From Streptomyces sp. MZ04 (GTDB taxonomy: Bacteria > Actinomycetota > Actinomycetes > Streptomycetales > Streptomycetaceae), in the NCBI RefSeq assembly GCF_004684775.1, contig NZ_SRIC01000027.1, forward strand, positions 1 through 50,643: DNA of 50,643 nucleotides. Direction: 5' to 3'. Position numbers and translations under genes: made by a program. The number at the start of each line of letters is the position of its first letter. Position 1 is the first letter of the stretch. The notes under the pieces were generated by a model. The model worked only from the letters and a program-made list of their open reading frames with translations. It did no database searches and was not told the DNA's origin. Below, piece by piece: positions 1-9,415 of this stretch.

Positions 1-100
1 GGGGCACGGCGTGCACCGCGCTCGCCGATCCCGCCGGGCCGCCGAGCCCGATCAGCACCGCGGCCGCCACTGCCGCGGCCAGTCTTCCGCTACGCCCCAT
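1..100 (-). CDS. 5' end of a secreted protein gene (truncated by window edge)
   Basis: Only about 33 codons are present, read on the minus strand from an ATG at 100. They encode MGRSGRLAAAVAAAVLIG followed by a Gly/Ala-rich stretch ending in a likely AxA cleavage site (SASA). This is a typical Sec signal peptide: basic n-region, Ala/Val/Leu core, small residues at the cleavage site. GGGG lies three bases before the ATG, and an in-frame GTG at 109 is an alternative start. The gene lies downstream of coaX on the same strand. The mature protein is outside the window, so its function cannot be given. Confidence 0.6.
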   Translation of the reverse strand, partial: MGRSGRLAAAVAAAVLIGLGGPAGSASAVHAVP

Positions 101-165
101 TTGCCCCACGCCCACTAGACACCCGCCCAACTCCCGTCCCTGCGCAGACTCTTGTATGGGGCGGA

Positions 166-183
166 GGGTTGTGTGCGCAACCC
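166..183 (-). terminator. weak hairpin downstream of coaX
   Basis: GGGTTG and CAACCC form a 6-bp stem with a 6-nt loop, about 20 bp after the coaX stop. There is no T-tract, so a terminator role is only possible. Confidence 0.25.
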
Positions 184-202
184 CGCTCAGGTGCGGAAAC
201 GG

Positions 203-1009
203 TCAACTGCGGGAAACATTGCGCTCGTAGACCAGCCGCAGGCCGATCAGGGTCAGCCACGGCTCGTGCTCGTCGATGACCGAGGCCTCGCCGAGCACCA
301 TGGGCGCGAGGCCGCCGGTCGCGATGACCGTGACGTCGTCGGGATCGCCGCCGGGGCCCGCCAGTTCGCGTGCCATGCGCTGTACGACACCGTCGACCTG
401 GCCCGCGAAGCCGTACAGGATGCCCGACTGCATGGCCTCCACGGTGTTCTTGCCGATGACGCTGCGCGGCCGGGCCAGCTCGATCTTGCGGAGCTGTGCG
501 CCGCGTACGCCGAGCGCCTCCACGGAGATCTCGATGCCGGGGGCGATGACGCCGCCCGTGTACTCGCCGCGCGCGGAGACCGCGTCGAACGTCGTCGCCG
601 TACCGAAGTCGACGACGATGGCGGGCCCTCCGTAGAGCTCGACCGCCGCGACCGCGTTGATGATGCGGTCGGCGCCGACCTCCTTGGGGTTGTCCATGAG
701 GATCGGTACGCCGGTCTTGATGCCGGGCTCCACGAGGACGGCGGGCACGTCTCCGTAGTAGCGCCTCGTGACCTCGCGCAGTTCGTGCAGGACGGAGGGG
801 ACCGTCGAGCAGATGGCGATGCCGTCGATGCCGTCGCCCAGCTCGTCGCCGAGCAGCGGGTGCATGCCCATCAGGCCGTTGAGCAGCACGGCGAGCTCGT
901 CGGCGGTGCGGCGCGCGTCGGTGGAGATGCGCCAGTGCTCCACGATCTCCTCGCCGTCGAAGAGGCCGAGGACGGTGTGGGTGTTTCCGACGTCGATGGT
1001 CAGCAGCAT
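203..1009 (-). CDS. coaX: type III pantothenate kinase
   Basis: Phosphorylates pantothenate to 4'-phosphopantothenate, the first committed step of coenzyme A synthesis, in the cytosol. The 268-residue protein shows the ASKHA-fold signatures of the CoaX family: DVGNTHT at 6-12 (phosphate-1 loop), GADR near 112, DFGTATTFD at 134-142 and GGVIAPGI at 152-159. Length is normal for the family. The ATG at 1009 has GGAG about 10 nt upstream. It is the last gene of an operon with nadC, nadB, panC and a DUF2520 gene, so NAD, pantothenate and CoA functions are expressed together. CoaX enzymes are generally not feedback-inhibited by CoA and need a monovalent cation (family knowledge). Confidence 0.95.
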   Translation of the reverse strand: MLLTIDVGNTHTVLGLFDGEEIVEHWRISTDARRTADELAVLLNGLMGMHPLLGDELGDGIDGIAICSTVPSVLHELREVTRRYYGDVPAVLVEPGIKTGVPILMDNPKEVGADRIINAVAAVELYGGPAIVVDFGTATTFDAVSARGEYTGGVIAPGIEISVEALGVRGAQLRKIELARPRSVIGKNTVEAMQSGILYGFAGQVDGVVQRMARELAGPGGDPDDVTVIATGGLAPMVLGEASVIDEHEPWLTLIGLRLVYERNVSRS

Positions 1010-1016
1010 GTCGTCG

Positions 1017-2000
1017 TCACTCCGCCGCGCGCAGGTCGAGGCCGATGTCCAGGATCGGGGAGGAGTGGGTGAGGGCGCCCACCGCGAGGAAGTCGACGCC
1101 CGTGTCCGCGTACGCGCGGGCGTTCTCCAGGGTGAGGCGGCCGGAGGACTCCAGGATCGCGCGGCCGTGCACGATCGCCACGGCCTCCTCGGTCTCGCCC
1201 GGCGTGAAATTGTCCAGGAGGATCAGGTCGGCGCCCGCGTCCACGACCTCGCGCAGCTGGTGGAGGGTGTCGACCTCGACCTCCACGGCCAGGTCCGGGA
1301 AGGCCTCGCGTACGGCCTTGAAGGCCTGCTCCACGCCGCCGGCGGCCACTACGTGGTTGTCCTTCACCAGGGCCGCGTCCGAGAGCGACATGCGGTGGTT
1401 GACGCCGCCGCCCATCCGTACCGCGTACTTCTCGAGGGCGCGCAGGCCGGCGGTCGTCTTGCGGGTGTCGCGGACCTTGGCGTTCGTGCCGTCGAGTGCG
1501 TCGGCCCACGCGCGCGTGGCGGTCGCGATCCCGGAGAGGCGGCACAGGAGGTTGAGCGCGCTGCGCTCGGCGGTGAGCAGGTCGCGGGTGCGGGTGGTGA
1601 CGCTGAGCAGCTTGTCGCCCGCCTCGACCCGCTCGCCGTCCTCGACGTGCCGCTCGACCTCGAAGGTGTCCGTGCAGACGAGGGAGATGACGGCCTCGGC
1701 GACGCGCAGGCCCGCGACCGTGCCGGCCTCGCGCGCGGTGAAGTCGCCGGTGGCGACGGCCTCTTCGGGGATCGTGGCGACCGAGGTGACGTCCACCCCG
1801 CCGTCCAGGTCCTCGGAGACCGCCATGTGGGCGATGTCCTCGACCTGGACGGGATCGAGCCCGGCATCGGCCAGGAGCTGGGCGAGCGCGGGGTCGAGAC
1901 CGCACTCCATGGGGTCGTAGGCGTCGTCTCCGCCGCAGCCGCAGGCGTCGCCGCAGCCACCGCCGACGGGGGCGAGGGGGAGGTCGGGGGTGCTGCTCAC
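1017..2000 (-). CDS. nadC: nicotinate-nucleotide pyrophosphorylase (carboxylating)
   Basis: Converts quinolinate and PRPP to nicotinate mononucleotide, PPi and CO2, the third step of de novo NAD synthesis. I chose GTG at 2000 because AGGAGA sits 7 nt upstream and the start lies 2 bp after the nadB stop; an open frame extends to 2057 without a better signal. The 327-residue product has the QPRTase core, including TRKTTAGLR and GGGVNHR. The N-terminus is unusual: Cys at about 16, 20, 22 and 33 in a Gly/Asp-rich run (CGDACGCGG) before the family core begins, possibly a metal-binding tail. The operon supplies NadB just upstream; nadA is not in the window. Confidence 0.93.
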   Translation of the reverse strand: MSSTPDLPLAPVGGGCGDACGCGGDDAYDPMECGLDPALAQLLADAGLDPVQVEDIAHMAVSEDLDGGVDVTSVATIPEEAVATGDFTAREAGTVAGLRVAEAVISLVCTDTFEVERHVEDGERVEAGDKLLSVTTRTRDLLTAERSALNLLCRLSGIATATRAWADALDGTNAKVRDTRKTTAGLRALEKYAVRMGGGVNHRMSLSDAALVKDNHVVAAGGVEQAFKAVREAFPDLAVEVEVDTLHQLREVVDAGADLILLDNFTPGETEEAVAIVHGRAILESSGRLTLENARAYADTGVDFLAVGALTHSSPILDIGLDLRAAE

Positions 2001-2002
2001 GG

Positions 2003-3715
2003 TCACTTCTCCTGAAGTCTTGTCGTCGGGGGGAAGTCGGGGGTCTCGGTCGTCCACGCGGCCAGCGTCCGGTCCGCGTTGAGGCGTACGACGATGTGGC
2101 GCCGCCAGGCCGCGTCGTCGCGGTCGGCGTGGTCCTCGCGCCAGTGGCAGCCGCGGGTCTCCTCACGGCGCTGTGCGGCGGCCACCAGGACGCGGGCGAC
2201 GCACAGGAGGTTGGTGGTCTCCCAGGTGTCGACGCCGGGCTCGGCGGTCTTGCCGTCCTCGGCGAGGGCACCCGCGGCCTCGGCGTGGATGCGGGCGAGC
2301 CGGGCCGCGGCCCCGGAGAGGGAATCGGCGGACCTGAGCACTCCGGCGCCGTCGGACATGACGCGCTGGATGGTGAAGCGGGCCTCGGGCGGCAGCAGGG
2401 GGTGCGCGGGGGTGTCGGGGTGGGACACCGGCGCGGGCACGCGCGCGTGGAGGGTGTTTTCCGCGTGGTGCGCGACGATGTCGGCGGCGATGCGCTCGGC
2501 GTAGACCAGGCCCTCGAGGAGGGAGTTGGAGGCGAGGCGGTTGGCGCCGTGCACGCCGGTGCAGGCGACCTCCCCGCAGGCGTAGAGGCCCGGGACGGTG
2601 GTGCGGCCGCGCGGGTCCGTGCGGACGCCTCCGGAGGCGTAGTGCGCGGCCGGGGCGACCGGGATCGGCTCGGTCACCGGGTCGATGCCGTGGGCGCGGC
2701 AGGCGGCGAGGATCGTCGGGAAGCGGCTCGCCCACATGTCGGCGCCGAAGTGGCGGGCGTCCAAGTACATGTGCTCGGCGCCCTGTTCCTGCATGCGGCG
2801 CGTGATGCCCTTGGCGACGATGTCGCGGGGCGCCAGCTCGGCGAGCTCGTGCTGACCGACCATGAAGCGCACGCCGTCGGCGTCCACGAGGTGCGCGCCT
2901 TCGCCCCGGACGGCTTCGGAGACGAGCGGCTGCTGGCCCTCGGCGTCCGCGCCGAGGAAGAGCACGGTGGGGTGGAACTGCACGAATTCGAGGTCGCTCA
3001 CCTCGGCGCCCGCGCGCAGGGCGAGCGCGACGCCGTCGCCCGTGGACACGGACGGGTTGGTGGTCGCGGAGAAGACCTGGCCCATGCCGCCGGTGGCGAG
3101 GACCACCGCGGGGGCGTGCACGGCGCCCACGCCGTCGTGCTGGCCCTCGCCCATGACGTGCAGGGAGACACCGGCGGTGCGGCCGTCGGCGTCCGTGAGG
3201 AGGTCGAGGACCAGGGCGTTCTCGACGGTCGGTATGCCGCGCGCGCGGACCGCCTCGACCAGGGCGCGGGAGATCTCCGCGCCGGTCGCGTCGCCGCCCG
3301 CGTGTGCGATGCGGCGGCGGTGGTGGCCGCCCTCGCGGGTCAGCTCGATGGCGCCTTCGGGGCCCGTGTCGAAGTGGGCGCCGGTCTCGATGAGACGGCG
3401 TACGGCGTCGGGGCCCTCGGTGACGAGGGTGCGCACCGCCTCTTCGTCGCACAGGCCCACGCCCGCGACGAGCGTGTCGTCCAGGTGCTGTTCGGGGGTG
3501 TCGCCCTCGCCGAGTGCCGCGGCGATGCCGCCCTGGGCCCAGCGCGTGGAGCCGTCGTCGAGGCGGGCCTTGGTGACGACGACCGGCTTCAGGCCGGCCG
3601 CCGAGCAGCGCAGGGCGGCGGTCAGTCCGGCCACTCCGGAGCCGACGACCACGATGTCGGCGTCCAGGGACCAGCCTGGGGCGGGGGCGTGCAGCCGTAT
3701 TCCGGTGGCACTCAT
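2003..3715 (-). CDS. nadB: L-aspartate oxidase
   Basis: FAD enzyme oxidising L-aspartate to iminoaspartate, the first step of de novo NAD synthesis; NadA then condenses the product with dihydroxyacetone phosphate. The 570-residue protein has an N-terminal Rossmann FAD motif ([15 protein letters not shown], about 22-36), the succinate dehydrogenase/fumarate reductase-type flavoprotein signature [10 protein letters not shown] near 130, an STGDG segment, and a C-terminal helical domain. Length is normal for actinobacteria. Its ATG at 3715 overlaps the panC stop (ATGA), showing translational coupling. In many actinobacteria panD sits near this position; here nadB follows panC directly. Confidence 0.95.
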   Translation of the reverse strand: MSATGIRLHAPAPGWSLDADIVVVGSGVAGLTAALRCSAAGLKPVVVTKARLDDGSTRWAQGGIAAALGEGDTPEQHLDDTLVAGVGLCDEEAVRTLVTEGPDAVRRLIETGAHFDTGPEGAIELTREGGHHRRRIAHAGGDATGAEISRALVEAVRARGIPTVENALVLDLLTDADGRTAGVSLHVMGEGQHDGVGAVHAPAVVLATGGMGQVFSATTNPSVSTGDGVALALRAGAEVSDLEFVQFHPTVLFLGADAEGQQPLVSEAVRGEGAHLVDADGVRFMVGQHELAELAPRDIVAKGITRRMQEQGAEHMYLDARHFGADMWASRFPTILAACRAHGIDPVTEPIPVAPAAHYASGGVRTDPRGRTTVPGLYACGEVACTGVHGANRLASNSLLEGLVYAERIAADIVAHHAENTLHARVPAPVSHPDTPAHPLLPPEARFTIQRVMSDGAGVLRSADSLSGAAARLARIHAEAAGALAEDGKTAEPGVDTWETTNLLCVARVLVAAAQRREETRGCHWREDHADRDDAAWRRHIVVRLNADRTLAAWTTETPDFPPTTRLQEK

Positions 3716-4713
3716 GCGGTGGCTCCGAACGTGAGCGGGATGTTGTCGATCAGCCGGGTCGCGCCGACCTTGGCCGCCACGGCGAGGACCGCGTCGCCCG
3801 TGTGGTCCGGCCCCACGTCCGTGAAGTCGGCCGGGTCGACGAGCGCCAAGTAGTCGAGCTCGAGCGGGGGTTGGCGGCGGGCCGCCTCGTCGAGGACCTG
3901 GCGGGCAGCGGCGCGGACGGCCGCGGGGCCGCCGGGCACGGACGGCGTGACGGACTGGGCGACGGCGTGGGTGTCGGCGGCGGCCCGGGACTCCCCCAGC
4001 GCGTTCAGGGCGGCGGCACGCGCGTGTGTGGCGGGGGCGAGCGCCGCACGCGCGTGCAGGGCCTCCTGCGCGGCGTGCCGGTCGCGGCCCGCGAAGAGGG
4101 CCTGGGAGAGCGCGAGGGCGGTGCGCCGCTCGGCCGGGGACAGGTAGCGGTTGCGGCTGGAGAGCGCCAGGCCGTCGGCCTCGCGCACCGTGGGTACGCC
4201 GACGATCTCGACGCCGAAGTTCAGGTCCCGCACCATGCGGCGGATGAGGGCGAGCTGCTGGGCGTCCTTCTGCCCGTACAGCGCCACATCGGGGCGGGTG
4301 AGGTGCAGCAGTTTGGCGACGACCGTGAGCATGCCGTCGAAGTGGCCGGGCCGGGTGGCCCCTTCGAGGCGGCTGCCCATGGGGCCCGCGCTGACCCGGA
4401 CCTGCGGTTCGCCGCCCGGGTAGACCTCGTCGGCGGACGGGGCGAACACGAAGTCCGCGCCCTCCTGTTCGGCGATCTTGATGTCGGCTTCCAGGGTGCG
4501 CGGATAGCGCTCGAGGTCCTCGCCCGCGCCGAACTGGAGGGGGTTGACGAAGACCGTGACGACGACCTCGCCCTCCTCGCCCGCGATGCGGCGCGCGGTG
4601 CGGATGAGCGTGGCGTGGCCCTCGTGCAGGGCGCCCATCGTCATGACGACGGCGCGGCGGCCCTCACGCGTGCGCGCGCGCAGGGCGTCGGCGGTGTGCA
4701 GGAGGCCGGTCAT
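3712..4713 (-). CDS. panC: pantothenate synthetase
   Basis: Joins pantoate and beta-alanine with ATP to make pantothenate. The product is 333 residues, starting [13 protein letters not shown] at ATG 4713, which overlaps the end of the DUF2520 gene (ATGA). Nucleotidyltransferase signatures are clear: [13 protein letters not shown] carries the HIGH-type motif (HEGH), and LSSRNRYLS is the conserved PanC pantoate/ATP-binding segment. The open frame continues far upstream with no family homology, so the upstream part is not coding. It is longer than the 283-residue E. coli enzyme because of an Ala-rich insert in the C-terminal part (around [17 protein letters not shown]). Confidence 0.95.
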   Translation of the reverse strand: MTGLLHTADALRARTREGRRAVVMTMGALHEGHATLIRTARRIAGEEGEVVVTVFVNPLQFGAGEDLERYPRTLEADIKIAEQEGADFVFAPSADEVYPGGEPQVRVSAGPMGSRLEGATRPGHFDGMLTVVAKLLHLTRPDVALYGQKDAQQLALIRRMVRDLNFGVEIVGVPTVREADGLALSSRNRYLSPAERRTALALSQALFAGRDRHAAQEALHARAALAPATHARAAALNALGESRAAADTHAVAQSVTPSVPGGPAAVRAAARQVLDEAARRQPPLELDYLALVDPADFTDVGPDHTGDAVLAVAAKVGATRLIDNIPLTFGATA

Positions 4714-5648
4714 CGGCTTCCTCCCTCGGTGTCGCCGCTCCCGCCCGCGCCGTTGGCCAGGACTCCCAGGAGGTCCTCGGCGAGCTCCGGCTTGAGCAGT
4801 CCGTGGGCGAGGGCGCGGTCGGCGGTGGCTCGGGCCATCGCCAGGTATCCGGCGACGGTCTGCGGGGCGTGCTTGCGCAGCTCGGCGACGTGGGCGGCGA
4901 CGGTGCCCGCGTCCCCGCGCGCGACGGGTCCGGTGAGGGCGGCGTCGCCGGACCGCAGCGCGTTGTCCAGGGCGGCGCCGAGGAGCGGGCCGAGCATCCG
5001 GTCGGGGGCCTCCACGCCCGCGTCCCGGAGCAGCTCCATGGACTCGGCGACCAGCGTGACCAGGTGGTTCGCGCCGAGCGCGAGGGCCGCGTGGTAGAGC
5101 GGCCGCGACTCCTCGGCGATCCACTCGGGCTCGCCGCCCATCTCGATGACGAGCGCCTCTGCCGCGAGCCGCAGCTCGTCGGGGGCGGTCACGCCGAAGG
5201 AGCAGCCGGCCAGGCGCTGTACGTCCACGGGCGTGCCGGTGAAGGTCATGGCGGGGTGCAGCGCGAGCGGCAGGGCGCCGGCCCGCAGCGCCGGTTCGAG
5301 CACCTTCGTGCCGTACCGCCCCGATGTGTGCACGAGGAGCTGGCCGGGGCGGACGGCGCCGGTCTCGACGAGGCCCTCGACCAGGCCCGGAAGGGCGTCG
5401 TCCGGCACGGTCAGGAGGACGAGGTCGGCGCGCTCGAGGACCTGGGCGGGCGTGACGAGCGGGACGTCGGGCAGCAGGACCGCCGCCCTGCGCACGGACG
5501 CGTCGGAGACGCCGGACGCTGCGACCGGGCGGTGCCCGGCGAGCTGGAGCGCCGCGGCGAGCGCGGGGCCTACCCGGCCCGCTCCCACGACGCCCACCGT
5601 GAGCCTCGCGGGGCGGTCCCGCGGGTCTGGCTGATGAGGTGCGTTCAC
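4710..5648 (-). CDS. Rossmann-fold DUF2520 protein, NADP-dehydrogenase-like
   Basis: The 312-residue protein has an N-terminal Rossmann domain with GAGRVG at 22-27 (dinucleotide binding), [11 protein letters not shown] in the middle, and [11 protein letters not shown], the conserved block of the DUF2520 half. The C-terminal half is all-helical, as in 6-phosphogluconate and ketopantoate dehydrogenases. The GTG start at 5648 has GGGAAGG upstream. It is the first gene of the pan-nad-coaX operon and is translationally coupled to panC. Position and fold suggest an oxidoreductase of pantoate or a related precursor (a possible ketopantoate reductase), but that is inference; the family has no settled function that I know of. 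Confidence 0.85.
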   Translation of the reverse strand: MNAPHQPDPRDRPARLTVGVVGAGRVGPALAAALQLAGHRPVAASGVSDASVRRAAVLLPDVPLVTPAQVLERADLVLLTVPDDALPGLVEGLVETGAVRPGQLLVHTSGRYGTKVLEPALRAGALPLALHPAMTFTGTPVDVQRLAGCSFGVTAPDELRLAAEALVIEMGGEPEWIAEESRPLYHAALALGANHLVTLVAESMELLRDAGVEAPDRMLGPLLGAALDNALRSGDAALTGPVARGDAGTVAAHVAELRKHAPQTVAGYLAMARATADRALAHGLLKPELAEDLLGVLANGAGGSGDTEGGSR

Positions 5649-5795
5649 GCGATGACGCCTTCCCGTTCCAGTCCGCTCGGGGTACCGGACGATTTCTCGT
5701 CATGCTAACGCGATCGGTCCGTGGCGCGTCTCCGGCTGTCCACAGGCTGTGGGTATTCATATGACTGGCGACCTCGGGCAGGCCATGCTCGGAGG

Positions 5796-7007
5796 ATGAC
5801 TGCGTACGAGGCGGAAGAAGAGCGGCCCCAGGATCGGACCGCGGCACTGGGGGACGGACCCACGCAGGACCCCCAGGAGGATCCGGACGGGCGTGCCCGT
5901 CGCTCGGCGGCGGCCCGTGGCGCCGTCCGGGCCCTGCACCGCTCGCCCCTGGTCGTGCCGCTCGCCGAGCGTCTCTCGGTCCTGGCGGCCGCGGCCCATG
6001 AGGTCGTCGGCCCGGACGACCCCACCGACGTCTACGGCGACGCCGTCGTCGCCACCCTGGAGGACGAGGTCGCGCGCCTGCTCGGCAAGGAGGCGGCCGC
6101 CTTCTTCCCGACGGGCACGATGGCCCAGCAGGTCGCCCTGCGCTGCTGGGCGGGCCGCACCGGCAACGCGACGGTCGCCCTGCACCCGCTCGCGCACCCC
6201 GAGGTCCACGAAGGGGACGCGTTCTCCGTGGTGAGCGGATTGCGCACGGTCCACCCGACGCGGGAGCCGCGGCTGCCCACGGCCGACGAAGTGCGGGACT
6301 TCGAGGAGCCCTTCGGGACGCTGATGCTCGAACTGCCGCTCCGGGACGCCGGTTTCGTCCTGCCGACGTGGGAGGAGCTGGAGGAGGTCGTGGAGGCGGC
6401 CCGCGAGCGCGACGCGGTCGTGCACTTCGACGGCGCCCGCCTGTGGGAGTGCACGCCGCACTTCGGCCGCCCCCTCACGGAGATCGCGGCTCTCGCGGAC
6501 ACCGTGTACGTGTCGTTCTACAAGTCCCTCGAAGGCCTGAGCGGCGCCGTCCTCGCGGGACCGCGCACGCTCGTCGAGGAGGCGAGGGTGTGGCGCCACC
6601 GCTACGGAGGCCAGCTGTTCCAGCAGTTCCCGACCGCCGTCTCGGCGCTGCTCGGCCTCAAGCACACGCTGCCCCGGCTGCCCGATTACGTGGCCCACGC
6701 GCGCGTGGTCGCCGACGCGCTGCGCGAGGGGTTCGCGGCGGCCGGGGTGCCGTGGTCGCGCGTACACCCCGAGCAGCCGCACACCCATCAGTTCCAGGTC
6801 TGGCTGCCGTACGACTCCGAAGTCCTGACCGAGGCGTCGCTCGCCCAGGCCGAGGAGACCAAGACCTTGCTGTTCGGCCGCTGGTTCCCCGACGGGCCGC
6901 CCGGCCTCTCGGTCACGGAGGTCACCGTGACCGGGGCGGGCCTGGAGTGGACGGCCGACGACGTCAATGATGCGGTCGCGGAGTTCGTGCGGCGGATCCC
7001 CCGCTGA
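5796..7007 (+). CDS. threonine aldolase / beta-eliminating lyase family PLP enzyme
   Basis: Fold type I PLP enzyme of the low-specificity threonine aldolase group, expected to cleave L-threonine or L-allo-threonine to glycine and acetaldehyde, or a related beta-hydroxy amino acid. The 403-residue product shows [20 protein letters not shown] (about 91-110), HFDGAR at 210-215 (cofactor Asp) and the Schiff-base lysine in SFYKSLEG (K243). The first 40 residues are a charged, probably disordered extension. I chose ATG 5796: GGAGG directly abuts it, which is too close for a ribosome site, but CATGCT six bases upstream fits a leaderless -10. An open frame to GTG 5721 lacks signals. The end overlaps the convergent small gene by 44 bp. 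Confidence 0.85.
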   Translation: MTAYEAEEERPQDRTAALGDGPTQDPQEDPDGRARRSAAARGAVRALHRSPLVVPLAERLSVLAAAAHEVVGPDDPTDVYGDAVVATLEDEVARLLGKEAAAFFPTGTMAQQVALRCWAGRTGNATVALHPLAHPEVHEGDAFSVVSGLRTVHPTREPRLPTADEVRDFEEPFGTLMLELPLRDAGFVLPTWEELEEVVEAARERDAVVHFDGARLWECTPHFGRPLTEIAALADTVYVSFYKSLEGLSGAVLAGPRTLVEEARVWRHRYGGQLFQQFPTAVSALLGLKHTLPRLPDYVAHARVVADALREGFAAAGVPWSRVHPEQPHTHQFQVWLPYDSEVLTEASLAQAEETKTLLFGRWFPDGPPGLSVTEVTVTGAGLEWTADDVNDAVAEFVRRIPR

Positions 7008-7224
7008 CGGCTCCCCGGCCGAGGTGACCGGCGCGGGCGAGCCGGGCCAGAGCGGCCCGGATCCATCCGTGGGCGGGGCGTTCCTCGATGACGGCCTGGA
7101 AGCGCCCGTAGTCGCGCACCTCGCGGATGACCTGCCAGTCGTGCCGGCCGGGGGCGGGTGGGGTGCGCTCGTCGTGCTGGGCGGCGCGGTAGCTGTCGAG
7201 GAGGTACTGCTGCGTGATGCTCAT
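6964..7224 (-). CDS. small conserved hypothetical protein
   Basis: An 86-residue protein starting MSITQQYLLDSYRAAQH, with a WQVIREVRDYGRF core and a basic Gly/Arg-rich C-terminus. ATG at 7224 is preceded by GAGGCGAGG. I recall similar short proteins in Streptomyces but cannot name a domain. Its 3' end runs 44 bp into the convergent lyase gene, so the C-terminal tail is constrained by the opposite frame. An AT-rich, imperfectly palindromic stretch at 7245-7260 lies just upstream and is the likely promoter region. Confidence 0.6.
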   Translation of the reverse strand: MSITQQYLLDSYRAAQHDERTPPAPGRHDWQVIREVRDYGRFQAVIEERPAHGWIRAALARLARAGHLGRGAVSGGSAARTPRPHH

Positions 7225-7503
7225 GATGGCCTCGCCTCTCGGGGTAAATGGTACTTATCGGGCACCCATAGGTCGACGGGAAGCACGGTCGACGCATCAA
7301 GGGCATGGAGGGTGTGGGAAGGGCAGGTCCGCGGGTGCTGTGCCCGCTCCTGGGCCGACGGCGACGCTGCCGTACGGCGGTTGCCGCGGACCCTGCGGCC
7401 CGCTCACCACAGACTGCGCCCGCCGGCCCCGCGCCGTCGCGTCGATTGACGCCGACCGTCAATCGACGGCGGCGATGTCGGTGGCGGGGTGCACCATGGG
7501 GCC

Positions 7504-8610
7504 ATGAGCGTGAGCATCGACATCACCGGGCTGCTCCCGGAGCGGATCCACGTCGTGCCCTCGCCCCTGGCCGAGCTCGGCATGGCGCTGCACGCGCTGG
7601 CGGAGCCGGGCCATCACCCGGGGCTCCAGGGCTGGGCGACGGCGGTGTCCGCGCGCATGGATCCGTGCCTCGCGGACCGCATGTGCGACGCGGACTTCCT
7701 GTGGCGCACGACGTTCTCGGATGTCTTCGCGCCGTTCGCCGGCATCCCCGGCAAGCAGGCACTCCCGGGTGCCACGCTCGCCGAGGAGCTCGACCTCCTC
7801 GACAAGCTGACCGACGAGCAATTCGTGGACGCCGCCCTCGAGTTCACCTGCCAGTCGTCGTACGCGGAGCCCAACCGCTCCATCCTGGGCACCCCGGAGG
7901 TGCAGCAGCGCGCCCTGGAGCTCGCCGCCGCCCGAGGCCCCCACCAAGTGCGCTTCACCAAGCGGCTGCTCGACGACCCGTCCGCGGTCCGCGCCTGGTT
8001 CCGGCAGCTGGTGGAGGACTGCGACGAGGCGTTCTTCGCGGACACCTGGGAGCGCCTGCAGCACCAGCTCGCCGCCGACGCCCGGCACAAGACCGACCTG
8101 CTGCGCCGCAAGGGCCTCGCGGAGGCCCTGAAGGCGGTGTCCGGTGCGGCCTCCCTGGATGAGGAGGCCCGGCTCATCACCTTCGACAAGATCACGGAGG
8201 GGCGCACGGTCACGGGGGACGGCAGCCTCGTACTCGTCCCGACCAGCCTCGGCTGGCCCCATCTGATGGTGCTGCACCGCTATGGCTGGCAGCCCGCGAT
8301 CACGTACCCCATCAGCGGCCCCGGACTCACCGCCCCGCCCTCCGTGGAACAGCTGACCCGCCGCATGTCCGCGCTCGCCCACCCGGCCCGGATGCGCCTG
8401 TGCCGCCACCTCGCGCGCGGTGCGTACACCACGGGCGAGCTGGCGGACGCGCACGGCCTGACGGCGCCCGAGGTGTCACGCCACCTCGGCGTCCTGAAGA
8501 AGGCCGGGCTCGTCACGACACGGCGCCGCGGTCGCTATGTGCAGCACCAGCTGGACATCGGCGTGGTGTCCCGCCTGGGCAGCGACTTCATCGAAGGGGT
8601 GCTGCGCTAG
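7504..8610 (+). CDS. DUF5937 / ArsR-type winged-helix transcriptional regulator
   Basis: The 368-residue protein starts MSVSIDITGLLPERI at ATG 7504. The C-terminal ~75 residues form an ArsR winged helix (MSALAHPARMRLCRHLARG, then ELADAHGLTAPEVSRHLGVLKKAGLV, then a wing RRRGRYVQH). The N-terminal ~280 residues match the DUF5937 arrangement found in Streptomyces regulators of this type and probably sense a ligand or partner. No cysteine metal site of the ArsR/SmtB kind is seen in the recognition helix region, so metal sensing is unlikely. CACCAT six bases before the ATG suggests a leaderless transcript. It stands alone between divergent and convergent neighbours; the target is unknown. Confidence 0.85.
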   Translation: MSVSIDITGLLPERIHVVPSPLAELGMALHALAEPGHHPGLQGWATAVSARMDPCLADRMCDADFLWRTTFSDVFAPFAGIPGKQALPGATLAEELDLLDKLTDEQFVDAALEFTCQSSYAEPNRSILGTPEVQQRALELAAARGPHQVRFTKRLLDDPSAVRAWFRQLVEDCDEAFFADTWERLQHQLAADARHKTDLLRRKGLAEALKAVSGAASLDEEARLITFDKITEGRTVTGDGSLVLVPTSLGWPHLMVLHRYGWQPAITYPISGPGLTAPPSVEQLTRRMSALAHPARMRLCRHLARGAYTTGELADAHGLTAPEVSRHLGVLKKAGLVTTRRRGRYVQHQLDIGVVSRLGSDFIEGVLR

Positions 8611-8640
8611 GGGGTGACCGAAGAGGCGCGCCGGCGGCTC

Positions 8641-9315
8641 TCAGACCCCGCCGCCACCCGCCCGCACCAGACCCGTCTCGTACGCCAGGACCACCACCTG
8701 CACCCGGTCCCGCAGCCCGAGCTTCGTCAGGATGCGTCCCACGTGCGTCTTGACGGTGGCCTCAGACAGGACGAGCCGCGCCGCGATCTCGCCGTTCGAA
8801 AGCCCCTGGGCGACAAGGACCATGACCTCGCGCTCGCGGTCCGTGAGCCGCTCCAGCTCCTTGTGCTGCGGCTGTCCGCCCGCGTTCGGCAGCATCGGCG
8901 CGAAGCGGTCAAGGAGGCGCCGCGTGGTGGACGGCGCGACCACGGCGTCGCCGCTGTGCACGGACCGGATCGCGGCGAGCAGCTCCCCCGGAGGCACGTC
9001 CTTGAGCATGAACCCGGAGGCGCCCGCCTTCAGCCCCGAGAAGGCGTACTCGTCGAGATCGAAGGTCGTCAGGATCAGCACCTTGGGCGGATTCTCGTCC
9101 TGGCAGATGCGCCGGGTCGTCTCCACGCCGTCCAGTTTCGGCATGCGTACGTCCATGAGGACCACGTCGACCTTGGTCGACCGCAGCGCCTCCAGCGCCT
9201 CGACGCCGTCGCCCGCCTCCGCGACGACCTCCATGTCCGGCTGGGCGGCGAGCACCATCCGGAAGCCCGTGCGCAGCAGCGCCTGGTCGTCGACGAGCAT
9301 GACGCGGATCGACAT
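8641..9315 (-). CDS. NarL/LuxR-family two-component response regulator
   Basis: The 224-residue regulator pairs with the histidine kinase gene just upstream. The receiver domain has DD at 9-10, phospho-acceptor D55 in LMDVRMP and the conserved lysine in FMLKDVPPG. A LuxR-type HTH follows (LTDREREVMVLVAQGLSNGEIA, recognition helix SEATVKTHVGRIL). I start at ATG 9315 (MSIRVMLVDDQ) because GAAGGAG lies six bases upstream; an adjacent TTG at 9318 is in frame but less likely. The 97-bp gap after the kinase gene contains five 10-bp repeats. Confidence 0.93.
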   Translation of the reverse strand: MSIRVMLVDDQALLRTGFRMVLAAQPDMEVVAEAGDGVEALEALRSTKVDVVLMDVRMPKLDGVETTRRICQDENPPKVLILTTFDLDEYAFSGLKAGASGFMLKDVPPGELLAAIRSVHSGDAVVAPSTTRRLLDRFAPMLPNAGGQPQHKELERLTDREREVMVLVAQGLSNGEIAARLVLSEATVKTHVGRILTKLGLRDRVQVVVLAYETGLVRAGGGGV

Positions 9316-9330
9316 CAAAGGCTCCTTCGT

Positions 9331-9380
9331 GGATGAGTGCAGATGCGTTCGGATGAGTTCGGATGAGTTCGGATGAGTCC
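9331..9380. repeat. five tandem 10-bp repeats upstream of the response regulator gene
   Basis: Five exactly phased 10-bp units with consensus GGATGAGTTC (plus strand) begin at 9331, 9341, 9351, 9361 and 9371. Units 3 and 4 are identical; units 1, 2 and 5 differ at one or two positions. The array ends 16 bp from the response-regulator start and lies wholly between the two genes. Confidence 0.9.
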
Positions 9381-9415
9381 GTCAGCCTATGGCGTGGACG
9401 GTTCGGTGACAGGTG

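Noticed and set aside
1000..2271. Long open frames opposite nadC and nadB, and several over 400 codons elsewhere
   Set aside because: They are Arg/Ala/Gly/Pro-rich with no family signature and overlap well-identified genes; typical high-GC shadow frames.
5736..5757. DnaA-box-like CTGTCCACA next to an inverted TGTGGGTA
   Set aside because: One mismatch to the Streptomyces box and a poor second copy; an isolated pair in a 147-bp promoter gap is not an origin. Could only be a chance or regulatory site.
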